A stretch of 64,000 bases of DNA from Bacteroidota bacterium (GTDB lineage Bacteria; Bacteroidota; Bacteroidia; Bacteroidales; Cfx3-03), in NCBI GenBank assembly GCA_013390605.1, contig JACAUB010000001.1:5060754-5124753 (forward strand), given 5' to 3'. Both the position numbers and the translations under genes were made by a program. Below are positions 18,205 through 27,134 of this stretch, piece after piece (positions within the stretch are counted from its first letter, which is position 1; every line of letters begins with the position of its first letter). A model generated the notes under the pieces. That model was given only the letters and a program-made list of their open reading frames with translations, was not told the origin of the DNA and ran no database searches.

Positions 18205-19194
18205 TTATTCTTTTACTTCTTTGACAATCCGTAATGTATTACCAGTGTCTTCCATTTCGAATAGGCGAGGCCGTGAATTTCTATTATTTGGGGCGTGGAG
18301 TATCATCATTAACTTACCTTCAAAGGAGGTGAATACCATTCCGTGTCCTCCATCGTCTTTATAAAGCGGTTCGGCCTGTTGTGTCCAGGGGCCAGCGAGC
18401 TTACCCGATTCGGATATGGCAATACCTTCAGTATATCCTCCGGTTCCTCCACTCGCCCAAATCATGTAGAGTTTTCCGGTTTTTCCTTTGTAGAGAAAAC
18501 AGCCATCTGTGACATTATTTCCATATTGCTTACCCATCTTACTCCAGGGAGCCTCGTTGCCATAAAATAATGTTTTAGGTTCGCCAACAATCTCTGATAA
18601 ATCGTCTTTCAACTGAACATAACATATTGAACCGTTTGTAATCTGAACCCATTCATGGCAAAATACCATATATGGAATACCGTCTTCAGACCAAAGTGTG
18701 CCATCAAGGGTCATCATATCGACAGGTAGCGTAGCGTGATTTTGAAAAGGCTTAAAAGGGCCCGTTGGCGTATCACCTACCATGATTTGAGATCCACGTG
18801 TGACACGGGGAAGCCAGTCTCTCCATTGTTCTGAAAACTTATGTTGTGTGTCGAAAGTCAGGAATAGATAATATTTCCCTTTATACGCATGTAGTTCAGG
18901 GGCCCATATACTTACAATGGGTATTTCGCCCCAGATATCCTTTGGGGCATCGTAGATTGTAATGGGGCCTTTCCAATTTAAAAGATCTTTACTTGAATAA
19001 CATTTTACACCTCTCCAACCCGGACCTACTATATAGTAAGTTTTCGTGGTTGGATCAGGATAAATACACATGTCGCGCCAATGCATGTCTGCCAGCTTAA
19101 CAATCTTGTCTGCCTGCACTGATGTTTGTGCTTTCAACTCAATCATGACTGAACAGTTGATTAGGATCAATATTGTAAAAATAAACTTCTTCAT
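18205..19194 (-). CDS. GH43-like five-bladed propeller protein (329 aa)
   Basis: An exported propeller protein of the GH43/GH-F type. A signal peptide (about 1-22) precedes the first blade, where MHWRDMCIYPDP supplies the expected base Asp. WAPELHAYKGKYYLFL and MTLDGTLWSEDG match blades 2 and 3. At the position where family 43 usually has the acid Glu (EGP) this protein reads NNVTDGCFLY, so the general acid may differ or activity may be altered. It lies 8 bp downstream of the esterase gene and is probably co-transcribed. The substrate is unknown. Confidence 0.78.
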   Translation of the reverse strand: MKKFIFTILILINCSVMIELKAQTSVQADKIVKLADMHWRDMCIYPDPTTKTYYIVGPGWRGVKCYSSKDLLNWKGPITIYDAPKDIWGEIPIVSIWAPELHAYKGKYYLFLTFDTQHKFSEQWRDWLPRVTRGSQIMVGDTPTGPFKPFQNHATLPVDMMTLDGTLWSEDGIPYMVFCHEWVQITNGSICYVQLKDDLSEIVGEPKTLFYGNEAPWSKMGKQYGNNVTDGCFLYKGKTGKLYMIWASGGTGGYTEGIAISESGKLAGPWTQQAEPLYKDDGGHGMVFTSFEGKLMMILHAPNNRNSRPRLFEMEDTGNTLRIVKEVKE

Positions 19195-19201
19195 GCGTAT
19201 G

Positions 19202-20134
19202 CTATTTAAAAATCAGTTGTGTGAAGAGATACAAATCATTTTTCCATACTTTAAAATCATGTTTACCTGAATCAACATGCCAGATATGTGGCACGTTATT
19301 TTCTTTCAGATAATTGTGGAGCTTTTGGCTAAAAGCAATTAAACCATCCTGGTCGCCACACGAAATCCATAAAAGTTTAATTTTTTTAGTTGTCTCAATA
19401 GCATTTGGAACTAAAACTTCTGGTGATTTTTGATTAGGTGCCGATGAAAATCCACCTATCCAGGCAAAAGTATTGAGATTTCCCAATCCGAAATTCAGTG
19501 ATTGTCCTCCGCCCATTGATAGTCCGGCCAGTGCTCTGTTTTCGCGACCACTCTTTACCGGATATTTCGATTCGATGAACGGAATGACATCATTGAGGAG
19601 ATCTTTTTCGAAATTCTCGAATGCAGGGGCTGCAAGATAAATGTTCCCTTCAGCTCTGTCGTTTGGTTGTGCACGACCATTTGGAAGTACCACAATCATT
19701 GGGATGAGTTTTTGTTCAGCATAAAGATTGTCAAGAATGACATTGGGTGCACCCTGATTGTACCATTCCATTTCGTCTCCACCAATGCCGTGTAGCAGGT
19801 AAAGTACAGGATATTTTTTGTTTGGAGAATATCCCGGAGGTGTGTAAATTAACATTTTCCGTTTATTGCCAACGGTTTTTGAATTGTATTCGACAGTCTC
19901 TATTTTGCCACAAACAATATTTTCGCGTTTCCTATCGAAACCTTCAGGAGCCGGTGCAAAAGCAGCTTTGTCGTCAGGACCTAATACAACCTTTTGATTT
20001 AGAAGTCTTGCCGGAGTTTGTTGATGGGTATCAGTGTTTTGAGCACTCAAAGGCTTCGATACGGTGGTAACTGCAAGGATAAATAAAATTCTTCCTACAT
20101 TCTTTAATAATTCAAAAGTGTATTTTCGTTTCAT
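19202..20134 (-). CDS. CE1-type carbohydrate esterase (feruloyl/acetyl esterase-like, 310 aa)
   Basis: An alpha/beta-hydrolase of the esterase D / xylanase-Z esterase type. The N-terminal hydrophobic segment (about residues 12-31, ending PLSAQ) is a signal. The chain shows YLLHGIGGDEMEW (oxyanion region), the nucleophile elbow GLSMGGG near residue 206, the acid in CGDQDG near residue 258 and the catalytic His in SGKHDFKVW near residue 290. It would cut feruloyl or acetyl esters from arabinoxylan or pectin side chains, which fits the flanking GH43 genes. It lies 57 bp downstream of the GH27 gene and 8 bp upstream of the GH43-like gene. Confidence 0.85.
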   Translation of the reverse strand: MKRKYTFELLKNVGRILFILAVTTVSKPLSAQNTDTHQQTPARLLNQKVVLGPDDKAAFAPAPEGFDRKRENIVCGKIETVEYNSKTVGNKRKMLIYTPPGYSPNKKYPVLYLLHGIGGDEMEWYNQGAPNVILDNLYAEQKLIPMIVVLPNGRAQPNDRAEGNIYLAAPAFENFEKDLLNDVIPFIESKYPVKSGRENRALAGLSMGGGQSLNFGLGNLNTFAWIGGFSSAPNQKSPEVLVPNAIETTKKIKLLWISCGDQDGLIAFSQKLHNYLKENNVPHIWHVDSGKHDFKVWKNDLYLFTQLIFK

Positions 20135-20191
20135 AAATCTAATTTTTTATCATGTTATAATAGTCTGGAGGAAAAAATAGCTTCTGATAAT

Positions 20192-21562
20192 TTATTTTAT
20201 GACGGTTAGTCTATAAAGTCCGGCACCATGATGATTGATTACAGGTGCAAATTCGTTAGAGAAAACTCCGATGACTTTATTTGTCCAAACATCCTTAATG
20301 GTGCATTTGCCCTTAATCCCCAGTTGAGATAATTTCACCGGGATTGTCAGTTTTTCTGAATTTTTTTCATAATCCGTAGCATTAAATACGGCAAGATATT
20401 TATCACCTGTTTTGGGATCGTCGGCAGTCCAGGCTATAAGGTCATTGTTCCTAAAGAGTTGCTTGTTGTTGGTGCTGTGTTGATTTACCTCGAGCATCCC
20501 TTTATTGGTAATCAACGATAAAGTAGAAGCATCATTATCTGGAAGATTGCCACCAAACATCAACGGTGAGCGGAAAATGGCAAAAAGCGACATCATGGTT
20601 ATTCGTTCGTCTTTTGTAAATGCACTCATTCGGTTATCTCCTCTTTCGGCTCTGATTCCGATTCTACCTAATGGAAGCATATCAGCATCAGGAAAATGTC
20701 CGTCTCCAATATATGGGGACCATCGATCGCAAACCTCAAAATGCTCTTTAAGTTGTTTCCAGTTGTCCCAAAAGTCACCTACAGTACGCCACATGTTTGC
20801 ATGGGCCATTACATGGTCAGCATTTGCTATTGGCGTTTCTCCAGGCGAAGTGCTTAATACAATTGCACGTCCGCAATCATCAATAGCTTTTCTGATCATC
20901 TCAATTTCACCTGTGTGGTAGGGTACAGAAAGGTCGTCAACTTTCACAAAATCGAGGCCCCATGAGGCATAGAGTTTAAAAAGTGAATTATAGTATGCTT
21001 GTGCACCCTCCTTACCGGCAACAACTGTGTACATGTCGCCTAGCCAATTACAAAGTGTGTCTTTTGAATAAACATCTTGTGCTTTTGCAGTGCTGCCAAG
21101 AATAGGCGTATTTTTAGCTACTGCTACTTTGGGAATACCTCGCATAATATGGATGCCAAACTTCAGTCCTTTGCTATGAATATAATCGGCAAGCAACTTA
21201 AATCCTTTACCATTTGCAGCTGATGGAAAACGAACTGGACTTGGCAGAAAACGTCCATATTCGTCCATTACATAAGATGGATCTTTTTCATTATAGCCGT
21301 GTGCTTTGTCGTTATCAACATACCATCGGATATCAACAACAATATATTCCCAACCTGCCTTTTTAAGATATTTTGACATGTAGTCGGCATTAGCTTTTAC
21401 TTCAGCCTCCACTACAGTTGGACCAAAACAGTCCCAACTATTCCATCCTAAGGGTGGGGTCTTAGCCCAGTTAAGAAAGTTGGAGTTGCTTGATTTGTTT
21501 TGGCCAAAAGTAAATAAAACAAGAACCGTAAATAATACACTTAAAAAGTAATGTTTTTTCAT
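20192..21562 (-). CDS. Glycoside hydrolase family 27 alpha-galactosidase-like enzyme (456 aa)
   Basis: A TIM-barrel exo-glycosidase with a signal peptide (about 1-20). The family hallmark TPPLGWNSWDCFG is near residue 35, followed by VVDIRWY, the nucleophile region DFVKVDD, and the acid/base region GHFPDADMLPLG. A C-terminal antiparallel beta domain follows. It removes alpha-linked galactose (or, in some relatives, beta-L-arabinopyranose) from glycan side chains. It is the first enzyme gene after susD, separated by 329 bp that contain a strong hairpin, so its expression may be lower than that of susCD. Confidence 0.88.
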   Translation of the reverse strand: MKKHYFLSVLFTVLVLFTFGQNKSSNSNFLNWAKTPPLGWNSWDCFGPTVVEAEVKANADYMSKYLKKAGWEYIVVDIRWYVDNDKAHGYNEKDPSYVMDEYGRFLPSPVRFPSAANGKGFKLLADYIHSKGLKFGIHIMRGIPKVAVAKNTPILGSTAKAQDVYSKDTLCNWLGDMYTVVAGKEGAQAYYNSLFKLYASWGLDFVKVDDLSVPYHTGEIEMIRKAIDDCGRAIVLSTSPGETPIANADHVMAHANMWRTVGDFWDNWKQLKEHFEVCDRWSPYIGDGHFPDADMLPLGRIGIRAERGDNRMSAFTKDERITMMSLFAIFRSPLMFGGNLPDNDASTLSLITNKGMLEVNQHSTNNKQLFRNNDLIAWTADDPKTGDKYLAVFNATDYEKNSEKLTIPVKLSQLGIKGKCTIKDVWTNKVIGVFSNEFAPVINHHGAGLYRLTVIK

Positions 21563-21812
21563 AAAGGCATTTTTTGAAGAATGTTTATAATGAAATGTAA
21601 TGAAGATTTAGTAGTAAATATATCTGAAGTTTTGAGCTTTAGAATATTTAAAATTCAATTAGCGAAATAGATTGCTTTAAAACAATGAATAAATAATACA
21701 AAAGTAAAATTAAACAAAACAGCATTTGTTTTACATTAATAAGTAAAAAAAATGATGAGATCTCTAAGATGAATATAGGGCGTTTTTAAAAAAAAGAAAG
21801 TATGCTTAAATT

Positions 21813-21851
21813 AGAAGGGAAGTGTTACTTTAACCTCAACACTTCCCTTCT
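21813..21851 (-). terminator. Strong hairpin between susD and the GH27 gene
   Basis: A perfect 14-bp stem (AGAAGGGAAGTGTT at 21813-21826, AACACTTCCCTTCT at 21838-21851) has an 11-nt loop. It lies 41 bp beyond the susD stop. Only a short U-rich run follows on the minus strand, so termination is probably partial or the hairpin protects the susCD transcript. The rest of the 21563-21891 gap is AT-rich with no supported gene. Confidence 0.65.
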
Positions 21852-21891
21852 TCTTATATCATTATGCTATTGAAACCAGTATTCAGTAATG

Positions 21892-23439
21892 TTAATATCC
21901 AGTGTTTTGAGTATATAATCCTGGAGCCGCATCTAACTGTGATTGCGGAACCGGATAAACGATATATCCTGCAACTACTTGATTCATTTGTTTTCTGGTC
22001 AAATCATCAACAGCTATCCAGTTATTCATAGTTGTTACCAGATTTCCGCTTCTTTGTAGATCGAACCAACGGTTACCTTCATCAGCAAATTCTCTCCTTC
22101 TTTCATCAAAAAGTTGTGCCAGAGTAACATTTACTAAAGGAACAGCTCCTATTCCGGCTCTGGTTCTAATTTGATTTACTACTGCGTCAACATCAGTTGC
22201 TTGTGAACCAGGAGCACCATTTAAAACACATTCAGCTTTCATCAATACAATATCCGTATACCTGATGGCGATAAAGTTTATGCCCCAATCAAAACGACTT
22301 GTCGATGGAATCTTCGTGAAATCAAGATACTTTTGAAAAAATGGTCGGGTTTCCGTACTGCCTGCATTATTGTATGGCGCTGTATGGATTGTGAAAGCTT
22401 TACGTACATCGTTGGCTGCATATTTACTCAATAAATCATTTGAAACTGGAATAGCTTCCAGACTTCCGTTTGACTTAGAGTCATTTATTGATTTAAAATA
22501 CATGTTTGGGGCCAGATCCCACGGATAGGTTGCTCCATATATAGAGCTGGTGCCACTGGCTCCAGTTACATACATTACATCAAACACAGCCTCTTTGTTA
22601 CCGGTAGATGTCGGGCTTTGATTGGAGTATGAAAATATATTAGCGAAGTTTGGATTGAGGGCAAATGAACCGCTACTGATAATATCCTGTAAGAGAGGTA
22701 AAGCCAAATTCCATTCACTCAATCCCAGACCTGGACCTTCTACTCCATAAGTAGGGCCTGAACGAGCCATATAAACTTGTGCCAGAAGTCCTTCAGCAGC
22801 ATATTTAGTTGCTCTGCCAACATCTACCCCTGTGTATGATGTAGGTAAATTTGCTAAGGCCAACTGTAGGTCTGCAATAATTAATTTATATACGTCAGCT
22901 ACCGGACTACGTTTAATTGTATTTGCTTCGGAGGCCAATACCGTATGATCAATAATAGGAACCTTACCAAAATATCTTACTAAATCGAAATAAAAGAAGG
23001 CTCTTAAGAAATGCGATTCAGCATCTAATCTGGTTGCTAAAGTTGTAGAATTGATGGTAGTACCATTTTTCTTGATTTGTTCTATTACTTCGTTTGCACG
23101 AAATATTCCATTAAAATCAGTACTCCATGCCTCTTCAATATATGTGTTACCGGTTATGGCCTTTTGGAAACTGTTGATGGGGTCCCAATCCCTTACGCCT
23201 AAATCAGATACTCCATAAATATTGTCAGAACGGATTTCTGAAAGGTTGAGTAATCTATCAGGATAGCCTCGTAGATCGCTATAAATCGCATTTACGCCCT
23301 GAATAAAATCACTTGGAGATTGATAAAACGTAAGTGTTGTACCCTGTGAAATTGGGACTTGATTTAGATCCTTATTGCACGAAAAGGACAGGATGCTAAA
23401 TGCTATTGCGAGTATAAAAAATATCTTCTTCATTTTCAA
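21892..23439 (-). CDS. SusD/RagB-family glycan-binding outer-membrane lipoprotein (515 aa)
   Basis: The surface-exposed lid and binding lipoprotein that pairs with SusC. The N-terminus ends in a lipobox (LSFSC) followed by NKDLNQVP, as in most SusD proteins. TPR-like helices such as HFLRAFFYFDLVRYFG near residue 145 and the C-terminal motif ERRREFADEGNRWFDLQR (near residue 455) are diagnostic. It directly follows susC with a 15-bp gap. The ligand cannot be read from the sequence; neighbouring enzymes suggest a branched plant heteroglycan with galactose and arabinose. Confidence 0.95.
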   Translation of the reverse strand: MKMKKIFFILAIAFSILSFSCNKDLNQVPISQGTTLTFYQSPSDFIQGVNAIYSDLRGYPDRLLNLSEIRSDNIYGVSDLGVRDWDPINSFQKAITGNTYIEEAWSTDFNGIFRANEVIEQIKKNGTTINSTTLATRLDAESHFLRAFFYFDLVRYFGKVPIIDHTVLASEANTIKRSPVADVYKLIIADLQLALANLPTSYTGVDVGRATKYAAEGLLAQVYMARSGPTYGVEGPGLGLSEWNLALPLLQDIISSGSFALNPNFANIFSYSNQSPTSTGNKEAVFDVMYVTGASGTSSIYGATYPWDLAPNMYFKSINDSKSNGSLEAIPVSNDLLSKYAANDVRKAFTIHTAPYNNAGSTETRPFFQKYLDFTKIPSTSRFDWGINFIAIRYTDIVLMKAECVLNGAPGSQATDVDAVVNQIRTRAGIGAVPLVNVTLAQLFDERRREFADEGNRWFDLQRSGNLVTTMNNWIAVDDLTRKQMNQVVAGYIVYPVPQSQLDAAPGLYTQNTGY

Positions 23440-23454
23440 ATGGTTTGTTGATGA

Positions 23455-26400
23455 TTAAAATGTGATATTTAACCCTACTATTAATGATTTCGCTAATGGT
23501 AAACCACCATAGTCTCCAGGTGCCAGATAGTTGGCATTCCCACTTAGGTCGGTATTTGTTGCATCTGGATTAGCACCACCATAATAATAGTCGCGTCCAA
23601 AGAAGTTCTCGGCAGTGACATATATACGTGCACCCTGTATTATATTCTTTTTAATCAGACTTCCCAAATTATAACCTATTGTTATATCGCGTATTCGTAC
23701 ATAGTTAGATGAATATAGCCAGTCGGTATTTACAATTCTGCCAAATGTAGAATACACTTTACTAACACGACCGGCTCCCGGTTGATTGGCTGACTCCCAT
23801 CTGTCTAAATAGAATGAAGGCGCATTATCTGTAAATCCCTGACCAGTTCTCGTAAGAGCACGTCCCAGAAGCGAATAAATTGATCCACCATTCTGTCCCT
23901 GTATCAATATACTCAGATCAAATCCTTTGTATTTAAAGGTATTGGTTATACCCCATGTATAATCAGGATTCGGATGACCTACGATTTGACGGTCATTTGC
24001 ATCAATCACACCATCGGGAACACCTTTCGGTCCGCTAATATCTTGATATTTGGGATCCCCAACGGTTTCAGTTCCATACATAGCTACTTTATTTGTAATA
24101 TCGGCTTGTGTTAAACACCCATTTTGTCTAATGACGAAAATACTATTAACAGGCTGTCCTACTCTCAAAATAAAGTTGGAGATATCAAAAGAAGAAGGTA
24201 TTAAAATTTGAGTTTGGCCGGGACCTAGAGCAACAACTTTATTGGTGTTATGACTAATCGTAACGGATGTATTCCATTGAAATTTACCAACAAAGTTATG
24301 AGAGGTCAACTCCAATTCTTCACCTATATTTCTTACAGAACCTGTATTGTTTAAATAGGTTGAAAAGCCTGTAACTTCAGGTACCTGTACATTCAGCAAC
24401 AATTGTGTGTTCAGCTTATTATAGTAATCAAAAGATCCTGTTAGACGATTGTCAAAGAGACCAAAGTCTAAACCAAGGTCATACGTAACAGATCTTTCCC
24501 ATTGCAAATCAGGATTTGCAATTTTACTTGGCGACTGACCTATCACTGCTGCTAATGTCGTTCCAAATGCATAACCTGAGGAAACAAGTGTTGGAATTGG
24601 AGCATAGTCTGAACCTAAATTGTTAGTGCCATTGGCACCATAACTTCCTCTTATTTTTAAATCACTAATTACATGAATCTTACGCATGAAATCTTCTTTA
24701 ATGATGTTCCATCCGATAGAAGCTGAAGGAAAAATACCGTATTTAGAATTGGCTCCAAATCTGGAAGAACCATCTTCACGTAAACTTGCAGAAAGCAGAT
24801 ATTTATCATTATAGCTGTATTGGACACGGCTAAAGTATGATAGCAAAACGTTCTGTGTAGAAGAAGAACTTCCTGTAACTGCAGAGGCCGCATTTAACGT
24901 TTGTATTACACTACTGGTATAGCCACCACTTGATGCCAGCGATGAGTTATCCGTTCTGTCGTAGTTATATGATTGACCAAGCAACACATTCAAATTATGT
25001 ATTTTATCAAAGGAAGTATTGTATGACAATGTATTTTCATTTACAAAAGTTTGTCGTTTGTAAGTGTTGAATGAGCCTGTAGTATTCGATGTAAGTGCTT
25101 TTGCAGCTGGATCAAACGTCCGGCTAAGCAAGGTGCTCGAAACAGTATATGGCACATAAGAGCGCGAGTTATTATCCGTATTATCTAAGTTAATTGACGA
25201 TCTGAAAGAAAGTCCTTTCATTAATTCGTATTCGCCATATAGAGTAGCTAGTGTACGATATCTTTTTGTTTCTCCTACAATGTTTTGAAGCTTAGCAAGA
25301 ACACTATTTGTAGTATTGCTCCATGCATATTGTCCATTATTAAATGAGTTTGCATAAGCACCAGCAGTTGACTCTTGTACCGGGCTCATACTTAAGGCTT
25401 GATGATAAATATTATCTTTACCTTCAACCCCCGGATCTTCGATAATAGAATAAGTTGGCGCAATGTTTATACCCATTTTGAAATGGTTTGTGGCCTTAAC
25501 CTCAACATTGGCTCTTGCAGAATAAGTGGTGTAACCCATATCTTTAACAAAACCATCCTGATCAGAGAAATTTCCTGATACGAAATACGTTACTACATCA
25601 TTACCGCCACTGGCCGTAAGTTCATGGTTTTGCATTACACCTGTTCTGAATATCTGGTCCTGCCAGTTTATGAAATCTAAACCGGGATGACCTGCTTGTG
25701 ACCAACGAGGATCTAGAAAATAGTTGACATTAAATGATCCGACAATTGCAGTTCTTGCTGCAGCATCATCCGTCACCTTTGCACCTTTTGCCCCATAAGT
25801 AGCAAGATATTGCCCATTGATTATCTCAGTAGCTCTATTTATCCAACCCTGACCATCCAACATATTTACTTTTCTACTGGCTTGGTTTATACCCATGTAT
25901 GTGTTGTAGGTGATTTTGGGTTTCCCCATCTGACCTCTTTTGGTTGTGATAAGTACAACTCCATTTGATGCTCTTGAACCATAAATAGCAGCTGCAGCAG
26001 CATCTTTCAAAACCTGTATTGACTCAATATCATTAGGATTAATATTATCTAGAGGATTTCCTGTAGCAAAATTTCCGGCACCATTAGTCGAAGCTGTTGA
26101 CAGAGGGAAGCCATCGATTACATATAAGGGTTCATTGCCAGCACTTATTGATCCTGTGCCACGCACCTGAATACTAAAAGCTTTTCCGGGAACACCAGTT
26201 GTTTGTTTAACATTAATACCGGCCATCTGTCCAACCAAAGCCTGGTCTACTCGCGTAATCGCACGTTCATCCAGATTCTTGTTTTTGAATGTTGCAACTG
26301 AACTTGTTACATTCGCTTTCTTTTGCGTTCCATAACCAATTACAACTACTTCATCCAGATTCTTTACATCACGAACAAGCTTTATATCTATTCTGGATTG

Positions 26401-26976
26401 TCCTGCCAAAGCTATTTTTTGTGTTAAATAGCCCAGGTAGGTTATTCTAAGAACTGCGTTTGGATTTGTGATATTCAATGAGAACTTCCCATTCGCATCA
26501 GTTACTGTAGCTTGTTTTGTGCCATCAACTACAATCGTTACACCGATAAGGGTTTCTCCATTATCAGAATCCGTTACCGTTCCGGTAATCTTTATTTGTT
26601 TCTGTTGGGCCTCGGAGGTAATAACAACAAGGTTGTTTTCCATGAACTTGCAGTTCAGTTTTGCTTGTGAACACAATGAGTTCAGAACAGCTACGATATC
26701 TTTCTTGTTCGCTTTAAGAGATACGGATTGTGATAAATCAACATAATCTTCGTTATAGAAAAACGTAAAGTTTGACTGATTTTCTATTTGTTTTATTACT
26801 TCTTTTAAAGAAGTATTTGTTGCATTGAGTGTAATATCTCTGTTCTGGGAGTAAGCGGAAGCATAAATTGTTCCCATGCTTACAAATAATAATATCAGGC
26901 CTATTTTCATGACTCTGAAAATTTGTATCCTCTTATAAAAATAAAAAGAACGGTGGAAGTAAAAACTATTTTCCAT
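23455..26976 (-). CDS. SusC/RagA-family TonB-linked outer-membrane transporter with N-terminal STN domain (1173 aa)
   Basis: A TonB-dependent importer of oligosaccharides. After a long basic leader and signal segment (about residues 1-43), a secretin/TonB short N-terminal (STN) domain spans about residues 50-115. A carboxypeptidase-like regulatory domain (ITGTVTDSDNGETLIGVTI) follows at about 130-205, then the plug with VVIGYGTQKKANVTSSV and the SusC signature VLKDAAAAAIYGSRASNGVVLITTK, then a 22-strand barrel ending in GLNITF. The STN domain indicates signalling through the adjacent FecR and ECF sigma factor. I keep the 26976 start because the MENSFYFHR-type leader is usual for this class; an internal ATG at 26910 is the alternative. 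Confidence 0.95.
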   Translation of the reverse strand: MENSFYFHRSFYFYKRIQIFRVMKIGLILLFVSMGTIYASAYSQNRDITLNATNTSLKEVIKQIENQSNFTFFYNEDYVDLSQSVSLKANKKDIVAVLNSLCSQAKLNCKFMENNLVVITSEAQQKQIKITGTVTDSDNGETLIGVTIVVDGTKQATVTDANGKFSLNITNPNAVLRITYLGYLTQKIALAGQSRIDIKLVRDVKNLDEVVVIGYGTQKKANVTSSVATFKNKNLDERAITRVDQALVGQMAGINVKQTTGVPGKAFSIQVRGTGSISAGNEPLYVIDGFPLSTASTNGAGNFATGNPLDNINPNDIESIQVLKDAAAAAIYGSRASNGVVLITTKRGQMGKPKITYNTYMGINQASRKVNMLDGQGWINRATEIINGQYLATYGAKGAKVTDDAAARTAIVGSFNVNYFLDPRWSQAGHPGLDFINWQDQIFRTGVMQNHELTASGGNDVVTYFVSGNFSDQDGFVKDMGYTTYSARANVEVKATNHFKMGINIAPTYSIIEDPGVEGKDNIYHQALSMSPVQESTAGAYANSFNNGQYAWSNTTNSVLAKLQNIVGETKRYRTLATLYGEYELMKGLSFRSSINLDNTDNNSRSYVPYTVSSTLLSRTFDPAAKALTSNTTGSFNTYKRQTFVNENTLSYNTSFDKIHNLNVLLGQSYNYDRTDNSSLASSGGYTSSVIQTLNAASAVTGSSSSTQNVLLSYFSRVQYSYNDKYLLSASLREDGSSRFGANSKYGIFPSASIGWNIIKEDFMRKIHVISDLKIRGSYGANGTNNLGSDYAPIPTLVSSGYAFGTTLAAVIGQSPSKIANPDLQWERSVTYDLGLDFGLFDNRLTGSFDYYNKLNTQLLLNVQVPEVTGFSTYLNNTGSVRNIGEELELTSHNFVGKFQWNTSVTISHNTNKVVALGPGQTQILIPSSFDISNFILRVGQPVNSIFVIRQNGCLTQADITNKVAMYGTETVGDPKYQDISGPKGVPDGVIDANDRQIVGHPNPDYTWGITNTFKYKGFDLSILIQGQNGGSIYSLLGRALTRTGQGFTDNAPSFYLDRWESANQPGAGRVSKVYSTFGRIVNTDWLYSSNYVRIRDITIGYNLGSLIKKNIIQGARIYVTAENFFGRDYYYGGANPDATNTDLSGNANYLAPGDYGGLPLAKSLIVGLNITF

Positions 26977-26987
26977 AATTTTGTGAT

Positions 26988-27088
26988 TGATTTTAAGTTA
27001 AATACAAAGTGTCGCTTTGCTACACAGTAATGAGTGGCTTAAAGTTAGAGGCGGGAAATATTGCAGTATTTTCCGCTTCGTTTTTTTT
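26988..27088 (+). ncRNA. Candidate antisense sRNA opposite the susC start and leader
   Basis: A plus-strand box TAATTTTG (26976-26983, fitting TAnnTTTG) overlaps the susC start codon on the opposite strand. About 65 bp further, a 13-bp stem with two G-U pairs (27048-27060 with 27067-27079) is followed by G and eight T residues, a classic intrinsic terminator in the plus direction. No plus-strand gene lies upstream for many kilobases, so the terminator has no coding client. The predicted product of about 100 nt is antisense to the susC 5' untranslated region, as reported for Bacteroides PUL sRNAs of the DonS type. No -33 TTG was found. Confidence 0.45.
27048..27088 (+). terminator. Intrinsic terminator in the plus direction within the fecR-susC gap
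   Basis: Stem GAGGCGGGAAATA / TATTTTCCGCTTC with a 6-nt loop, followed by G and T8. Read on the minus strand, no U-tract follows the stem, so it should not stop fecR-susC transcription. It most likely ends the antisense transcript described at 26988-27088. Confidence 0.6.
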
Positions 27089-27134
27089 ATTATATCCTTT
27101 CACATAGGCAAACTCTTTTTGGTTCTCTTATCCT

